Below, in pieces: positions 16,476 to 24,452 of a stretch of DNA of 64,000 nt. The notes beneath the pieces are model-generated. The model was given only the letters and a program-made list of their open reading frames with translations. It ran no database searches and had not been told where the DNA came from. This stretch comes from Rhizobium tropici CIAT 899 (lineage in GTDB: Bacteria > Pseudomonadota > Alphaproteobacteria > Rhizobiales > Rhizobiaceae). The translations under genes and the position numbers were made by a program. Position 1 is the stretch's first letter. Every line of letters starts with the position of its first letter. Location of the stretch: positions 814,374 to 878,373 of the forward strand of contig NC_020062.1 in the NCBI RefSeq assembly GCF_000330885.1. Direction: 5' to 3'.

Positions 16476-17831
16476 TTAGCCCCTTGCGGCGGTGAGACCT
16501 GCGTCGAGCGCGGTCAGCATGGTCTGGACATTCTCGGCGGTCACGATCAGCGGCGGCGACATGATGACGTTGGCGCCCGAGGTGCGCACGAGAACGCCGG
16601 CGTCGTAGGTCGCGTCCTGCACCTTCTGGATCACATCCTTGGCGGCGCCACTCTTTTTGGCACGGTCGCTGACGAGCTCGAGGGCGCACATCAGGCCTTT
16701 GCCGCGAACGTCGCCCACCAGTTCATGCTTGTCCTGCAGCTTCTTCAGGCCGGCGAGCAGTTCTTCACCACGCGCGGCAGCGTTATCCGCGACGTTGAGC
16801 CGCTTGGTTTCCTTCAAGGTGGCAAGGGCTGCTGCGGCGCCAACCGGATGGCCGGAATAGGTGTAGCCGTGACCGATGCTTCCGACCGCGCTCTTGTTGC
16901 TTTCGAAGACCTGAGCGACCTTGTCGGAGATCATCACGGCTCCGAAGGGGAAATAGCCGTTGGTGATCGCCTTGGCCGTCGACATCATGTCCGGCTGTAC
17001 GCCCCAGAGGCGCGATCCGGTCCACGCGCCGGTGCGGCCGAAAGCGGTGATGACCTCGTCGGCGATCAAGAGAATGCCGTGACGGTCGCAGATTTCACGC
17101 ATCAACGGCAGGAAGGTTTCGTGCGGGACGATGACGCCGCCGGCGCCGAGCACCGGTTCGACGATCAGCGCGGCAATGGTATCGGCTCCCTGGAAGGCAA
17201 TCTCGTCCTCGAAGAGCCTGCCGATGGCAGCCGCAATCTCGGCGCCATCGGTGGTGTTGAATGGGTTGCGATAGGGGAAGGGCGCGGGCAGATGGATGAC
17301 GCCCGGGAGCAGCGGTTCGTAATTGCGGCGGAAATTCTGGTTGCCGTTGACGGAAGCGCCGCCAAAATGCGTGCCGTGATAGCCCTTCTTCAGCGCAAAG
17401 AATTTGGTGCGCTCGGGCTGGCCGTTGACCTTGTGGTATTGCCGAGCCAGCCGCAGGCAGGTCTCGACCGAATCCGAGCCGCCCGAGGTGAAGAAGGAAC
17501 GGCTGAGGCCATCCGGCTTGAACCATTCGGCAAGCTCGTAGGACAGTTCGATCAGCGGCGAGTTGGTCGTGCCGCGGAAAGTCGAATAATAGGGCAGATC
17601 GTCGAGCTGGTCGCGGATCGCCTTCTTCACCGGCTCGCAGGAGTAGCCGAGATTGACGTTCCAGAGGCCGCCGACGGCATCAAGTACCTTCTGGCCGTGA
17701 ATATCGACTATTTCGACGCCTTCGCCGGAATTGATGATGCGAGGCGGATTGGCCTGCATCTCGGCTGGATGGGCCATCGGGTGCCACAGGTGGCGTGCGT
17801 TATTTTCGATGATGAAATTGGTCTCACGCAT
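16476..17831 (-). CDS. class III (omega) aminotransferase
   Basis: The 451-residue PLP enzyme has HLWHPMAHP at residue 14, TSGGSDSVETCLRLARQYH at 116, KKGYHGTHFGG at 148, Asp258 in IADEVITAFGRTG and the Schiff-base Lys287 in STAKAITNGYFP. This is the omega-amine:pyruvate / taurine-pyruvate type, which transfers the amino group of a primary amine to pyruvate. The ATG at 17831 follows an AGAGGAA ribosome-binding site; a longer frame to 17879 overlaps the HAD gene. In this block it could deaminate an arylethylamine directly to the aldehyde. The substrate is inferred from context only. Confidence 0.88.
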   Translation of the reverse strand: MRETNFIIENNARHLWHPMAHPAEMQANPPRIINSGEGVEIVDIHGQKVLDAVGGLWNVNLGYSCEPVKKAIRDQLDDLPYYSTFRGTTNSPLIELSYELAEWFKPDGLSRSFFTSGGSDSVETCLRLARQYHKVNGQPERTKFFALKKGYHGTHFGGASVNGNQNFRRNYEPLLPGVIHLPAPFPYRNPFNTTDGAEIAAAIGRLFEDEIAFQGADTIAALIVEPVLGAGGVIVPHETFLPLMREICDRHGILLIADEVITAFGRTGAWTGSRLWGVQPDMMSTAKAITNGYFPFGAVMISDKVAQVFESNKSAVGSIGHGYTYSGHPVGAAAALATLKETKRLNVADNAAARGEELLAGLKKLQDKHELVGDVRGKGLMCALELVSDRAKKSGAAKDVIQKVQDATYDAGVLVRTSGANVIMSPPLIVTAENVQTMLTALDAGLTAARG

Positions 17832-17847
17832 GTCAAATTCCTCTTGT

Positions 17848-18498
17848 TCAGAGCCCCAGCATCGCAAGTGCGCGGGCATAGCTTTCGGCAGGGCGGGTCA
17901 CGTCGAAATGCACGTGAGGCAGGTTCACGGCTTCGGCACCCTCGATGTTCTTCCTCTGGTCGTCGACGAAGACGCAGGCCTCGCGTGCCAAATTGAGCTC
18001 GGCAAGAACGAGCTCGTAGGCGCGGAGATCGGGTTTCAGGATCTTCGTATAGGTCGCATCGACGATGACGTCGAAAAGCTCGATCAGCGGAAAACGTTGG
18101 CGGAATTCGACGCCATAGAAGAGGTCGAGCTCGTTCGACAGGATCGCCAGCTTCAGGCCGGCTTCTTTCGCACGCAGGATAGCGTCGCGGGCTTCCGGGC
18201 GCAGAACCAGCTCCGGTTCGGCTCCGCGCGCCCGGCGCACGAAGGTCTGCATGTCCGTCCAGTTTTCGCCGACCATCTTGCCGACTTCGCCGGCCCGCGT
18301 GAGCCAATAGTCGCGTTCTGTAATCTCGCGGTTCTGCATTGCGACCCAAAGCGGGTCTGTCGCCGTGTCGAACGGCCCGAGCCAGGTCAGCGATCCCGGG
18401 GGAAGGCCAAGCGTGCGCTCGGTGATGTCATGGGTTTCGAACAGCGTGCGGGTAACGACGCCGCCAAAATCGAGGATAAGTGCGCGATCTTGGGTCAT
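17848..18498 (-). CDS. HAD-superfamily hydrolase
   Basis: The 216-residue protein carries the four HAD motifs: motif I ILDFGGVVT near the N-terminus (the nucleophilic Asp is present, but the usual +2 Asp is replaced by Gly in DFGG), motif II LAILSNE, motif III lysine in TKILKPD, and motif IV CVFVDDQRKN. Subclass IA helical cap. The D-x-G variation is seen in some dehalogenase/epoxide-hydrolase-N type members, so phosphatase activity is doubtful. It overlaps the UPF0261 gene stop (ATGA) and precedes the transaminase by 16 bases. Role in the amine block unknown. Confidence 0.85.
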   Translation of the reverse strand: MTQDRALILDFGGVVTRTLFETHDITERTLGLPPGSLTWLGPFDTATDPLWVAMQNREITERDYWLTRAGEVGKMVGENWTDMQTFVRRARGAEPELVLRPEARDAILRAKEAGLKLAILSNELDLFYGVEFRQRFPLIELFDVIVDATYTKILKPDLRAYELVLAELNLAREACVFVDDQRKNIEGAEAVNLPHVHFDVTRPAESYARALAMLGL

Positions 18499-19748
18499 GG
18501 CCGTCCCTCCGGAATGACGCCTTCGGCGACCCATCGATCGAAGATGGCAAGGGCGGCGGCAGAGAAGGCGGGCGCATTGATATGGGCGTCAACTTCGTGA
18601 AGAGCGACAGAGGGCGGAACGGCGCGGCGCATCTCATCGATGAATGCGTCAAGGCCTTCCGGATCATGGAGGGGCTCATCCGGCTTGTCCCATTCCTGCA
18701 ATCCTTCGGTCGGCAGCAGGAAGGCGACTTTCGCTTCTGCGCGTTGCAATTTCCGTCCGATCAGCCGCGCGACTTCACGCCGGCCTTCAGGCGAGGTCGT
18801 CACCGATCCGATCAGCCGGTTATGAGCGTGGTAGGGTCGATCCGCGAAGATTGTGGGCAAGTCCTGCCACGCCTGGAGATCGACCATATCGACGGCACCG
18901 GGTGCGACGATCTGCGGAATGCCGGCCCGCCCTGCGTTTTCCAAACGATCGGGTCCAGAGGTGACGACGCTGCTATAATGATGATTGCTGACTTCCTGGA
19001 TGCAGAAATCGAAGACGGCGGCAAAGTCTCCCTTCGCAGCGATTGCTTCATAGGCGCGCCCGCCCATGCCGGTGGAATGGAATACGGCGACGTCATAGCC
19101 GCGCTTTTCCAGCTCGGGCCGCAGATATTTCATATATTTGAGGCAGGACGAGCCGAGCGAGGTCATGCCGACGAGGGGTCGTTCTCGATCGGGCTTGGTG
19201 CCGTGCTTGGCAGCGCCGACGACCGCGCCGCAGGCTTGCGAGAGCACGGAGCGGCAGATGCTGTTAAGGCCGTAGAGACCGCCAGCCCACAGAATCATCA
19301 TCAGATCGGGGGCAATGCGTTCGGGCGGAATGAGGTGGGAGTAGGCAATGGTCGAGACCACGAATTTGGGGACGCCGAGCGGCAGGATGGCGGCCACATC
19401 GAGCGCCAGGTCCGTTCCCATGGAGCCGCCGAGCACGATGATGCCGTCGATGAGCCCGTCTTCATAGAGGCGGAGGGTCAGGACCGACGCACCCTTCGCC
19501 ATAGCCGCCATGGCGCTGTTTTCATCGCCGCTTTCGGCAATCGCCGCAATCGTGGTTCCGGCAGCCTCGGCAATGTCGTGCTTGGAATAATCAGGATTAT
19601 AGGGCGGATCGCTGAGAATGCTGACATCCATCATCACCGGGCGGCCGCCCGCTTCGGAGATGACGGATGCCATAAACTGCAGTTCGTCGCATTTGGTGTC
19701 ACCGGTTCCGATGACGAGTATCCGTGGTGAGGGAGCCTCCGGGCTCAT
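18495..19748 (-). CDS. Tm-1-like ATP-binding (UPF0261) family protein
   Basis: This 417-residue protein belongs to the UPF0261 family, whose N-terminal half is related to the tomato Tm-1 resistance protein. Characteristic segments are ILVIGTGDTKCDELQFM at the start, VLGGSMGTDLAL near 108-120, GMTSLGSSCLKY near 213, VFHSTGMGGRAYE near 244 and the conserved GAVDMVD motif near 307. Biochemical function is not established in bacteria. The ATG at 19748 shares a base with the iclR stop (TGATG), so it is co-translated with the regulator. An in-frame TTG one codon upstream is less likely. Its presence inside an amine-catabolic operon is notable. Confidence 0.88.
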   Translation of the reverse strand: MSPEAPSPRILVIGTGDTKCDELQFMASVISEAGGRPVMMDVSILSDPPYNPDYSKHDIAEAAGTTIAAIAESGDENSAMAAMAKGASVLTLRLYEDGLIDGIIVLGGSMGTDLALDVAAILPLGVPKFVVSTIAYSHLIPPERIAPDLMMILWAGGLYGLNSICRSVLSQACGAVVGAAKHGTKPDRERPLVGMTSLGSSCLKYMKYLRPELEKRGYDVAVFHSTGMGGRAYEAIAAKGDFAAVFDFCIQEVSNHHYSSVVTSGPDRLENAGRAGIPQIVAPGAVDMVDLQAWQDLPTIFADRPYHAHNRLIGSVTTSPEGRREVARLIGRKLQRAEAKVAFLLPTEGLQEWDKPDEPLHDPEGLDAFIDEMRRAVPPSVALHEVDAHINAPAFSAAALAIFDRWVAEGVIPEGRP

Positions 19749-20533
19749 CAATCCGTCCTCTTGGGTTTCGCAATGGTTTCCGTGGGTCTTTCCGACCCGT
19801 AGTATTTTTCTGAGATAGCGTTGGCTGCAGCAGCTGTCTGCGCGCCGAATTCGTGAATGGCGGCCGTGTTGGTGCGCGAGAGCGGAGCGGCGATCGCCAC
19901 ACAGCCAATCGGTCGGCCGGCTGGGGTGCGCACGGGTGCCGCCGTGCTGATGACGCCGGCCTCCAGGCCCTGGTCAATGATGGAAAAACCTCGTGCTGCG
20001 GTTTCAGCGAGCATCTTACGCAGCAATTGGGGATCGGTGACGGTGTGATCGGTAAATTTCTCAATCGGCTTTTTAAGCGCTGCGTCGATTTCTGCCTGTG
20101 GACAGAAGGCCAGAAAGGCGAGGCCCGATGCCGTCGCATGGAAGGGAAGGAGGCTGCCGACATCGACGATGATGCGGTGCGCGCGTGCCGAATCCTCGAC
20201 GTGAATGGTCGAGAGCTGTCCGCCTGAAAACTCCGAGAGATGAACGGTCTCGGTCGAGGCTTCGGCAAGCGCCTTGATGAAAGGAATTGCGATCCGCAGG
20301 AAGGGAAAGCGCGCTTCCCGGATGCGAGCGAGGCGGACCGGCGCCGAGCCGATGCGGTAGCGGCGCGTGTCCTGATCCTGCTCGACGAAGCTGTGTTTTT
20401 CCAGCTCCACGAGAAAGCGTCGTGCCGTTGCCTTGTCCAGCGCGCACAGGCGAGCGATGTCGGTCAGACCCGCCTCCTTGTCCAGCCGTGACAGGGTGTC
20501 AAGCAATGCCAGCGCCTTTCCGATCGTGCTCAT
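19748..20533 (-). CDS. IclR-family transcriptional regulator
   Basis: The 261-residue protein has an N-terminal winged helix (about 5-65: LALLDTLSRLDKEAGLTDIARLCALDKATARRFLVELEKH) and a C-terminal ligand-binding IclR domain containing STIHVEDSARAHRIIVDVG and a C-terminal APLSRTNTA region. It probably controls the operon it heads (IclR, UPF0261, HAD, transaminase, phospho-lyase, kinase) and the divergent permease and aldehyde dehydrogenase genes from the shared 317-base intergenic region. The inducer is unknown. Confidence 0.9.
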   Translation of the reverse strand: MSTIGKALALLDTLSRLDKEAGLTDIARLCALDKATARRFLVELEKHSFVEQDQDTRRYRIGSAPVRLARIREARFPFLRIAIPFIKALAEASTETVHLSEFSGGQLSTIHVEDSARAHRIIVDVGSLLPFHATASGLAFLAFCPQAEIDAALKKPIEKFTDHTVTDPQLLRKMLAETAARGFSIIDQGLEAGVISTAAPVRTPAGRPIGCVAIAAPLSRTNTAAIHEFGAQTAAAANAISEKYYGSERPTETIAKPKRTD

Positions 20534-20850
20534 TGTTCCTCCTCTTGGGTTGGTCAGGTTCTGATTCTGTGCGTTCCAGCCTCGGCTTCCGTCAAATCAG
20601 CTTGCTGACCCTGCACCACGGCACGATAGCAGTGACCCAAGATACTTAACATGCGAAATAACTTGACAGAGGCCGGCAATGTTTGCAAGTCTATATTTGA
20701 AGCTGTGGTTCAAATAATGAACCATAAGCGCTGACGACGGCTAAATCAACAAAAGCATAAGCCCGCTCGTCAGTCCGGTTTTTGGTGGAGGTCGCACGCG
20801 TGCAATCGCAGCGATGATCGGATGTTCTTAAACAAGGGGAACGAACGCAG
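20534..20850. promoter_or_regulatory. divergent regulatory region, iclR / APC permease
   Basis: This 317-base gap contains no gene that I can support. It holds a perfect 7-bp inverted repeat, TGGTTCA and TGAACCA with a five-base AATAA spacer (20706-20724), the size and form of IclR-family operators. A TTGACA at 20663-20668 has no convincing -10 at normal spacing. An AGGGG stretch before 20851 can serve as ribosome-binding site for the permease. Confidence 0.5.
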
Positions 20851-22305
20851 ATGAACACGCAAAATTCGCAAGGTGCGGCTGAAAACCAGCTGCGCAAAAA
20901 CAGTCTCGGCGTCGGTGCCGTGACCTTCCTCGTCGTTTCGGCTGCCGCGCCGCTGACGGCTGTTGCCGGCGGCGTGCCGCTTTCGATGATGCTCGGCAAC
21001 GGGCCGGGTATTCCGCTCACCTTCCTACTGGTGACGGCTATTCTGTTGCTGTTTGCAGTCGGCTACGTCGCCATGGCGCGTCATATTCGCAATGCTGGTG
21101 CCTTCTATGCCTATACGGCGCAGGGCCTTGGCGGTCTCATGGGCGGTGCCGCCGCGCTCATTGCCATTCTCGCCTATAATGCCATGCAGGTCGGCGTTCT
21201 CGGGCTTTTCGGTGCCGCGACCAAGGGCTTCTTCGCCGAGCAGCTCGGTCTCGATCTTCCGTGGTGGGTCTGGAGCTTCATCGGCATCGCCTTCGTTGCC
21301 GTCTTCGGCTATCGGCGCGTCGATCTGTCGGCCAAGGTGCTGACCGTGCTTGTCATTCTCGAATATCTCGTCGTGCTCGTCATCGACGCCGCGATCTTCG
21401 CCAAAGGTGGCGATGCCGGCCTCTCGGCATCGCCTTTCACGCCGACCGCCTTTTGGAGCGGAACGCCGGCCATCGGCCTCCTGTTCTGCTTTGCCGCCTT
21501 CATCGGCTTCGAAGCGACGACCATCTATAGCGAAGAGGCCCGTGAGCCGGAAAAGACCGTGCCGCGCGCCACCTATATCTCCGTTCTCATCATCGGCCTT
21601 TTCTATATGCTGACCTCCTGGCTGATGGTGACGGGCGCCGGCGTCGACAAGCTCGTGCCGACCCTGCAGGGCCTCGCCGATCCCACCACCTTCCTCTTCG
21701 GCCTTGCCGAGCGCTATGTCGGCCATTGGATTACCGTCGTGATGAGCGTGCTCTTCATCACCAGCCTGTTTGCCGGCATTCTTGCCTTCCACAACGGCGT
21801 GGCGCGCTACATGTATGTCGCCGGCCGCGAAGGCCTGCTGCCGAAGTCGGTCGGCGTCACGCATCCGGTCTTCCAGAGCCCGCATGTCGGCTCGATCATT
21901 CAGACCGTTATTGCTATTCTGGTGATCGCGCTTTTCGCGGTGACAGGCCAGGATCCAGTGCTGGCGCTCTTCTCCTGGCTCACCAATGTTGCGACGCTGG
22001 CGATCATCCTACTGATGGCCTTCACCGCCTTCTCGATCGTGGTGTTCTTCAGCCGCAATCCGGGGTTCGAGAGCAATGTGCTCGTTATCAAGGTGCTTCC
22101 GATCGTGACGGGACTCATTCTGCTCGCACTCGTCTATTATATCTCGGCGAATTTCGGCGCGATTGCCGGCGCCAATGGCGTGCTTGCGGTGGTCTTGCCG
22201 GGCCTGGTGCTGATTGCCGGCATCATCGGCTTTATCGCGGCGGCTCGCCTGAAGTCGTCCGATGCGGCAGGCTATGCCCGCCTCGGCGCCGGCCAGGAAG
22301 CCTGA
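20851..22305 (+). CDS. APC-family amino acid/amine permease
   Basis: The 484-residue inner-membrane protein has about 12-14 membrane helices and the APC-superfamily hallmarks: LGVGAVTFLVVSAAAPLTAVAGG in helix 1, FAAFIGFEATTIYSEEAREPEKTVPRA in helix 6 and the following loop, and an extended C-terminal helix. It imports an amino acid or amine by cation symport. Divergent from the IclR operon and followed by an aldehyde dehydrogenase, it is the natural uptake system for the amine degraded by this block. The precise substrate cannot be read from sequence. Confidence 0.88.
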   Translation: MNTQNSQGAAENQLRKNSLGVGAVTFLVVSAAAPLTAVAGGVPLSMMLGNGPGIPLTFLLVTAILLLFAVGYVAMARHIRNAGAFYAYTAQGLGGLMGGAAALIAILAYNAMQVGVLGLFGAATKGFFAEQLGLDLPWWVWSFIGIAFVAVFGYRRVDLSAKVLTVLVILEYLVVLVIDAAIFAKGGDAGLSASPFTPTAFWSGTPAIGLLFCFAAFIGFEATTIYSEEAREPEKTVPRATYISVLIIGLFYMLTSWLMVTGAGVDKLVPTLQGLADPTTFLFGLAERYVGHWITVVMSVLFITSLFAGILAFHNGVARYMYVAGREGLLPKSVGVTHPVFQSPHVGSIIQTVIAILVIALFAVTGQDPVLALFSWLTNVATLAIILLMAFTAFSIVVFFSRNPGFESNVLVIKVLPIVTGLILLALVYYISANFGAIAGANGVLAVVLPGLVLIAGIIGFIAAARLKSSDAAGYARLGAGQEA

Positions 22306-22361
22306 ACCAGTTCCAATCACGGTGGCGGGAAAACCCGCCACCCTCTCTGTGAGACAATGAG

Positions 22362-23840
22362 ATGCAGGAAAAGATCGACCAGCTCCGGACTTTATCCGTT
22401 TCGCCGCAGGCATTGTTCATCGCAGGCGCCTGGCGCCAGCCGATCAGCGGCGCTGCGATGGACGTCACTTCGCCGATCGACGGAACAAAGCTGACCACCA
22501 TTGCCGATGCCGGCACTGATGATGTCGATCTGGCCGTCAAGGCTGCACGCCATTCCTTCGAAAAGGGCAGTTGGTCGAAGGCGGCGCCGGCCGAACGCAA
22601 GAAGGTGTTGCTGAAAATTGCCGAACTGATCGAGAAGAACGCGCTTGAACTCGCCGTACTCGGCGTGCGTGACAACGGCACGGAAATTTCGATGGCGCTA
22701 AAGGCCGAGCCCGGCAGCGCCGCCGGCACGTTCCGTTACTATGCCGAGGCGGTCGACAAGGTCTATGGCCAGATCGCGCCGACGGCTCAGAATATTCTCG
22801 GTCTCGTCCATCGCGAGGCCATCGGCGTCGTTGCCGCTATCGTGCCGTGGAATTTCCCGATGATGATCGGCGCCTGGAAGATCGCGCCGGCGCTTGCTGC
22901 CGGCAATTCCGTCGTGCTGAAGCCCGCCGAGGGCGCGTCGCTGACGCTGCTGAAGCTTGCCGAAATTTGCGCCGAGGCCGGATTGCCCGAAGGCGTGCTC
23001 AACGTCGTGACCGGGCGCGGTGCGGTCTGCGGCGAGGCACTGGGGCTGCACATGGATATCGATGTCCTCGCCTTCACCGGTTCCGGCCCCGTCGGACGGC
23101 GGCTCCTGGAATATTCGGCGCGCTCGAATCTGAAGCGTGTCTACCTGGAGCTTGGCGGCAAGTCGCCGAACATCGTCTTTGCCGATGCGCCCGATCTCGA
23201 TCAGGCGGCCAAGGTTTCCGCCTATGGCATTTTTCGCAATTCCGGCCAGGTCTGTGTCGCCGGTTCCCGGCTGCTTGTGGAGAAGTCGATTCATAAGGCC
23301 TTCTCCGAGAAAGTGACCGGCATTGCCGAAAGCATGAAAGTTGGCGATCCCCTGCAGCTTTCGACGGAAGCCGGAGCTATCTCCAGCGAGGTCCAGCTGA
23401 GAAAAGACCTTGGCTATGTCTCGCAGGCGGTATCGGAGGGTGCATCGCTGCGCACCGGTGGTTCGCGTATTCTTGAGGAGACGGGCGGCTATTACATGCG
23501 GCCGACCGTATTCGATGCGACGCCGTCGATGACGCTGGCGCGGGAAGAGGTCTTCGGCCCGATCCTGTCGATCATCCCCTTCGAAACGGAGGCCGAGGCA
23601 CTTGAGATCGCCAATGCCACTGAATACGGCCTTGCCTCGGCCGTCTGGACGTCGAACATGTCGTGCGCCCATCGGATGGTGCGGGGCATCCGCGCCGGCG
23701 TGGTGCATGTCAACACCTATGGCGGCAGCGATAACAGCGTGCCGCTCGGCGGCGTCAAGCAATCCGGCAATGGTCATGACAAGTCGCTGCATGCGCTCGA
23801 CAAATATGTCGATCTGAAGACGGCTTGGATTCAGCTCTGA
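22362..23840 (+). CDS. NAD-dependent aldehyde dehydrogenase (candidate arylacetaldehyde dehydrogenase)
   Basis: This 492-residue aldehyde dehydrogenase has VPWNFPMMIGAWKIAPALAAGN, the catalytic Glu in LELGGKSPNIVFADA and the nucleophilic Cys in NSGQVCVAGSRLLVE. It resembles broad-specificity betaine/phenylacetaldehyde-type enzymes. It lies 56 bases after the permease gene and ends at a strong terminator. In the proposed pathway it would oxidise the aldehyde made by the transaminase or the phospho-lyase to the carboxylic acid, which could be 4-hydroxyphenylacetate. Family membership is certain; the substrate is inferred. Confidence 0.9.
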   Translation: MQEKIDQLRTLSVSPQALFIAGAWRQPISGAAMDVTSPIDGTKLTTIADAGTDDVDLAVKAARHSFEKGSWSKAAPAERKKVLLKIAELIEKNALELAVLGVRDNGTEISMALKAEPGSAAGTFRYYAEAVDKVYGQIAPTAQNILGLVHREAIGVVAAIVPWNFPMMIGAWKIAPALAAGNSVVLKPAEGASLTLLKLAEICAEAGLPEGVLNVVTGRGAVCGEALGLHMDIDVLAFTGSGPVGRRLLEYSARSNLKRVYLELGGKSPNIVFADAPDLDQAAKVSAYGIFRNSGQVCVAGSRLLVEKSIHKAFSEKVTGIAESMKVGDPLQLSTEAGAISSEVQLRKDLGYVSQAVSEGASLRTGGSRILEETGGYYMRPTVFDATPSMTLAREEVFGPILSIIPFETEAEALEIANATEYGLASAVWTSNMSCAHRMVRGIRAGVVHVNTYGGSDNSVPLGGVKQSGNGHDKSLHALDKYVDLKTAWIQL

Positions 23841-23858
23841 CGGATTGCTTGCTCATGC

Positions 23859-23897
23859 AAACAGGGTGCCGCGTTATCGCGGGCACCCTGTTTTCGT
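23859..23897 (+). terminator. rho-independent terminator after the aldehyde dehydrogenase gene
   Basis: A 12-bp perfect stem (AAACAGGGTGCC paired with GGCACCCTGTTT) encloses an 11-base loop and runs into TTTTCGTTT. It lies 18 bases past the stop codon and separates this operon from the convergent hpaC gene. Confidence 0.85.
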
Positions 23898-23929
23898 TTC
23901 TCGTGATCGCCAGCCATTCCATGCGGCAC

Positions 23930-24442
23930 TCAGCCGCCGAAGCTGCCCGTCTGGGTCGGCACATGCACATAGTTGCGGTCAAAATAGAGCAGGGCATGCC
24001 CATCCTTGCGGCTGCGGATATCCATGACTTCACCGATGAAGATATGGTGCGTGCCGACCAGGCGCGCTTCCGTCAGACGGCAATCGAAGGAGACGATCGC
24101 ATCGGAAAGCGCCTGGCTGCCGGAGCGGAAGTTGATCCATTCCGCCGCGGCATAGCGCTCCTCCATGTCGGCGCGTTGGCCGGCGAAATAGCCGGCCAGT
24201 TCCTTGTGCTCCTGCGTCAGGACATTGACGCAGAAGCGACGATTATCAAGGAAGAGGCTTGTTTGCGCCGAGCGGCTGTTCATGCAGACCAGCAGCGTCG
24301 GCGGCTCGTCGGTGACGCTGCACATGGCGGTCGCGGTAAAGCCGCCGCGGCCGGCAGGGCCGTTGGTGGTGATCACGTTGACCGGCGCGCAAACCCTGGC
24401 CATGGCGTTGCGAAATTCGGTTTTCGAGAGTTGCTCCTCCAT
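23930..24442 (-). CDS. hpaC: 4-hydroxyphenylacetate 3-monooxygenase, flavin reductase component
   Basis: The 170-residue flavin reductase-like domain protein supplies reduced flavin to HpaB. Typical features are the N-terminal FRNAMARVCAPVNVITTNGP, the FTATAMCSVTDEPPTLLVCMN flavin-binding segment, and the C-terminal HHIFIGEVMDI and ALLYFDRNY. The ATG at 24442 (MEEQLSK) is preceded at proper distance by TGAGGA and lies 10 bases after hpaB; a longer frame to 24487 overlaps hpaB. It is the second gene of the hpaBC unit. Confidence 0.93.
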   Translation of the reverse strand: MEEQLSKTEFRNAMARVCAPVNVITTNGPAGRGGFTATAMCSVTDEPPTLLVCMNSRSAQTSLFLDNRRFCVNVLTQEHKELAGYFAGQRADMEERYAAAEWINFRSGSQALSDAIVSFDCRLTEARLVGTHHIFIGEVMDIRSRKDGHALLYFDRNYVHVPTQTGSFGG

Positions 24443-24452
24443 GGCAACGTCC

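Noticed and set aside
15190..16689. Longer start for the phospho-lyase (base 16689)
   Set aside because: The extra 72 residues are Arg-rich and non-homologous, and overlap the preceding aminotransferase gene; the ATG at 16473 fits the family.
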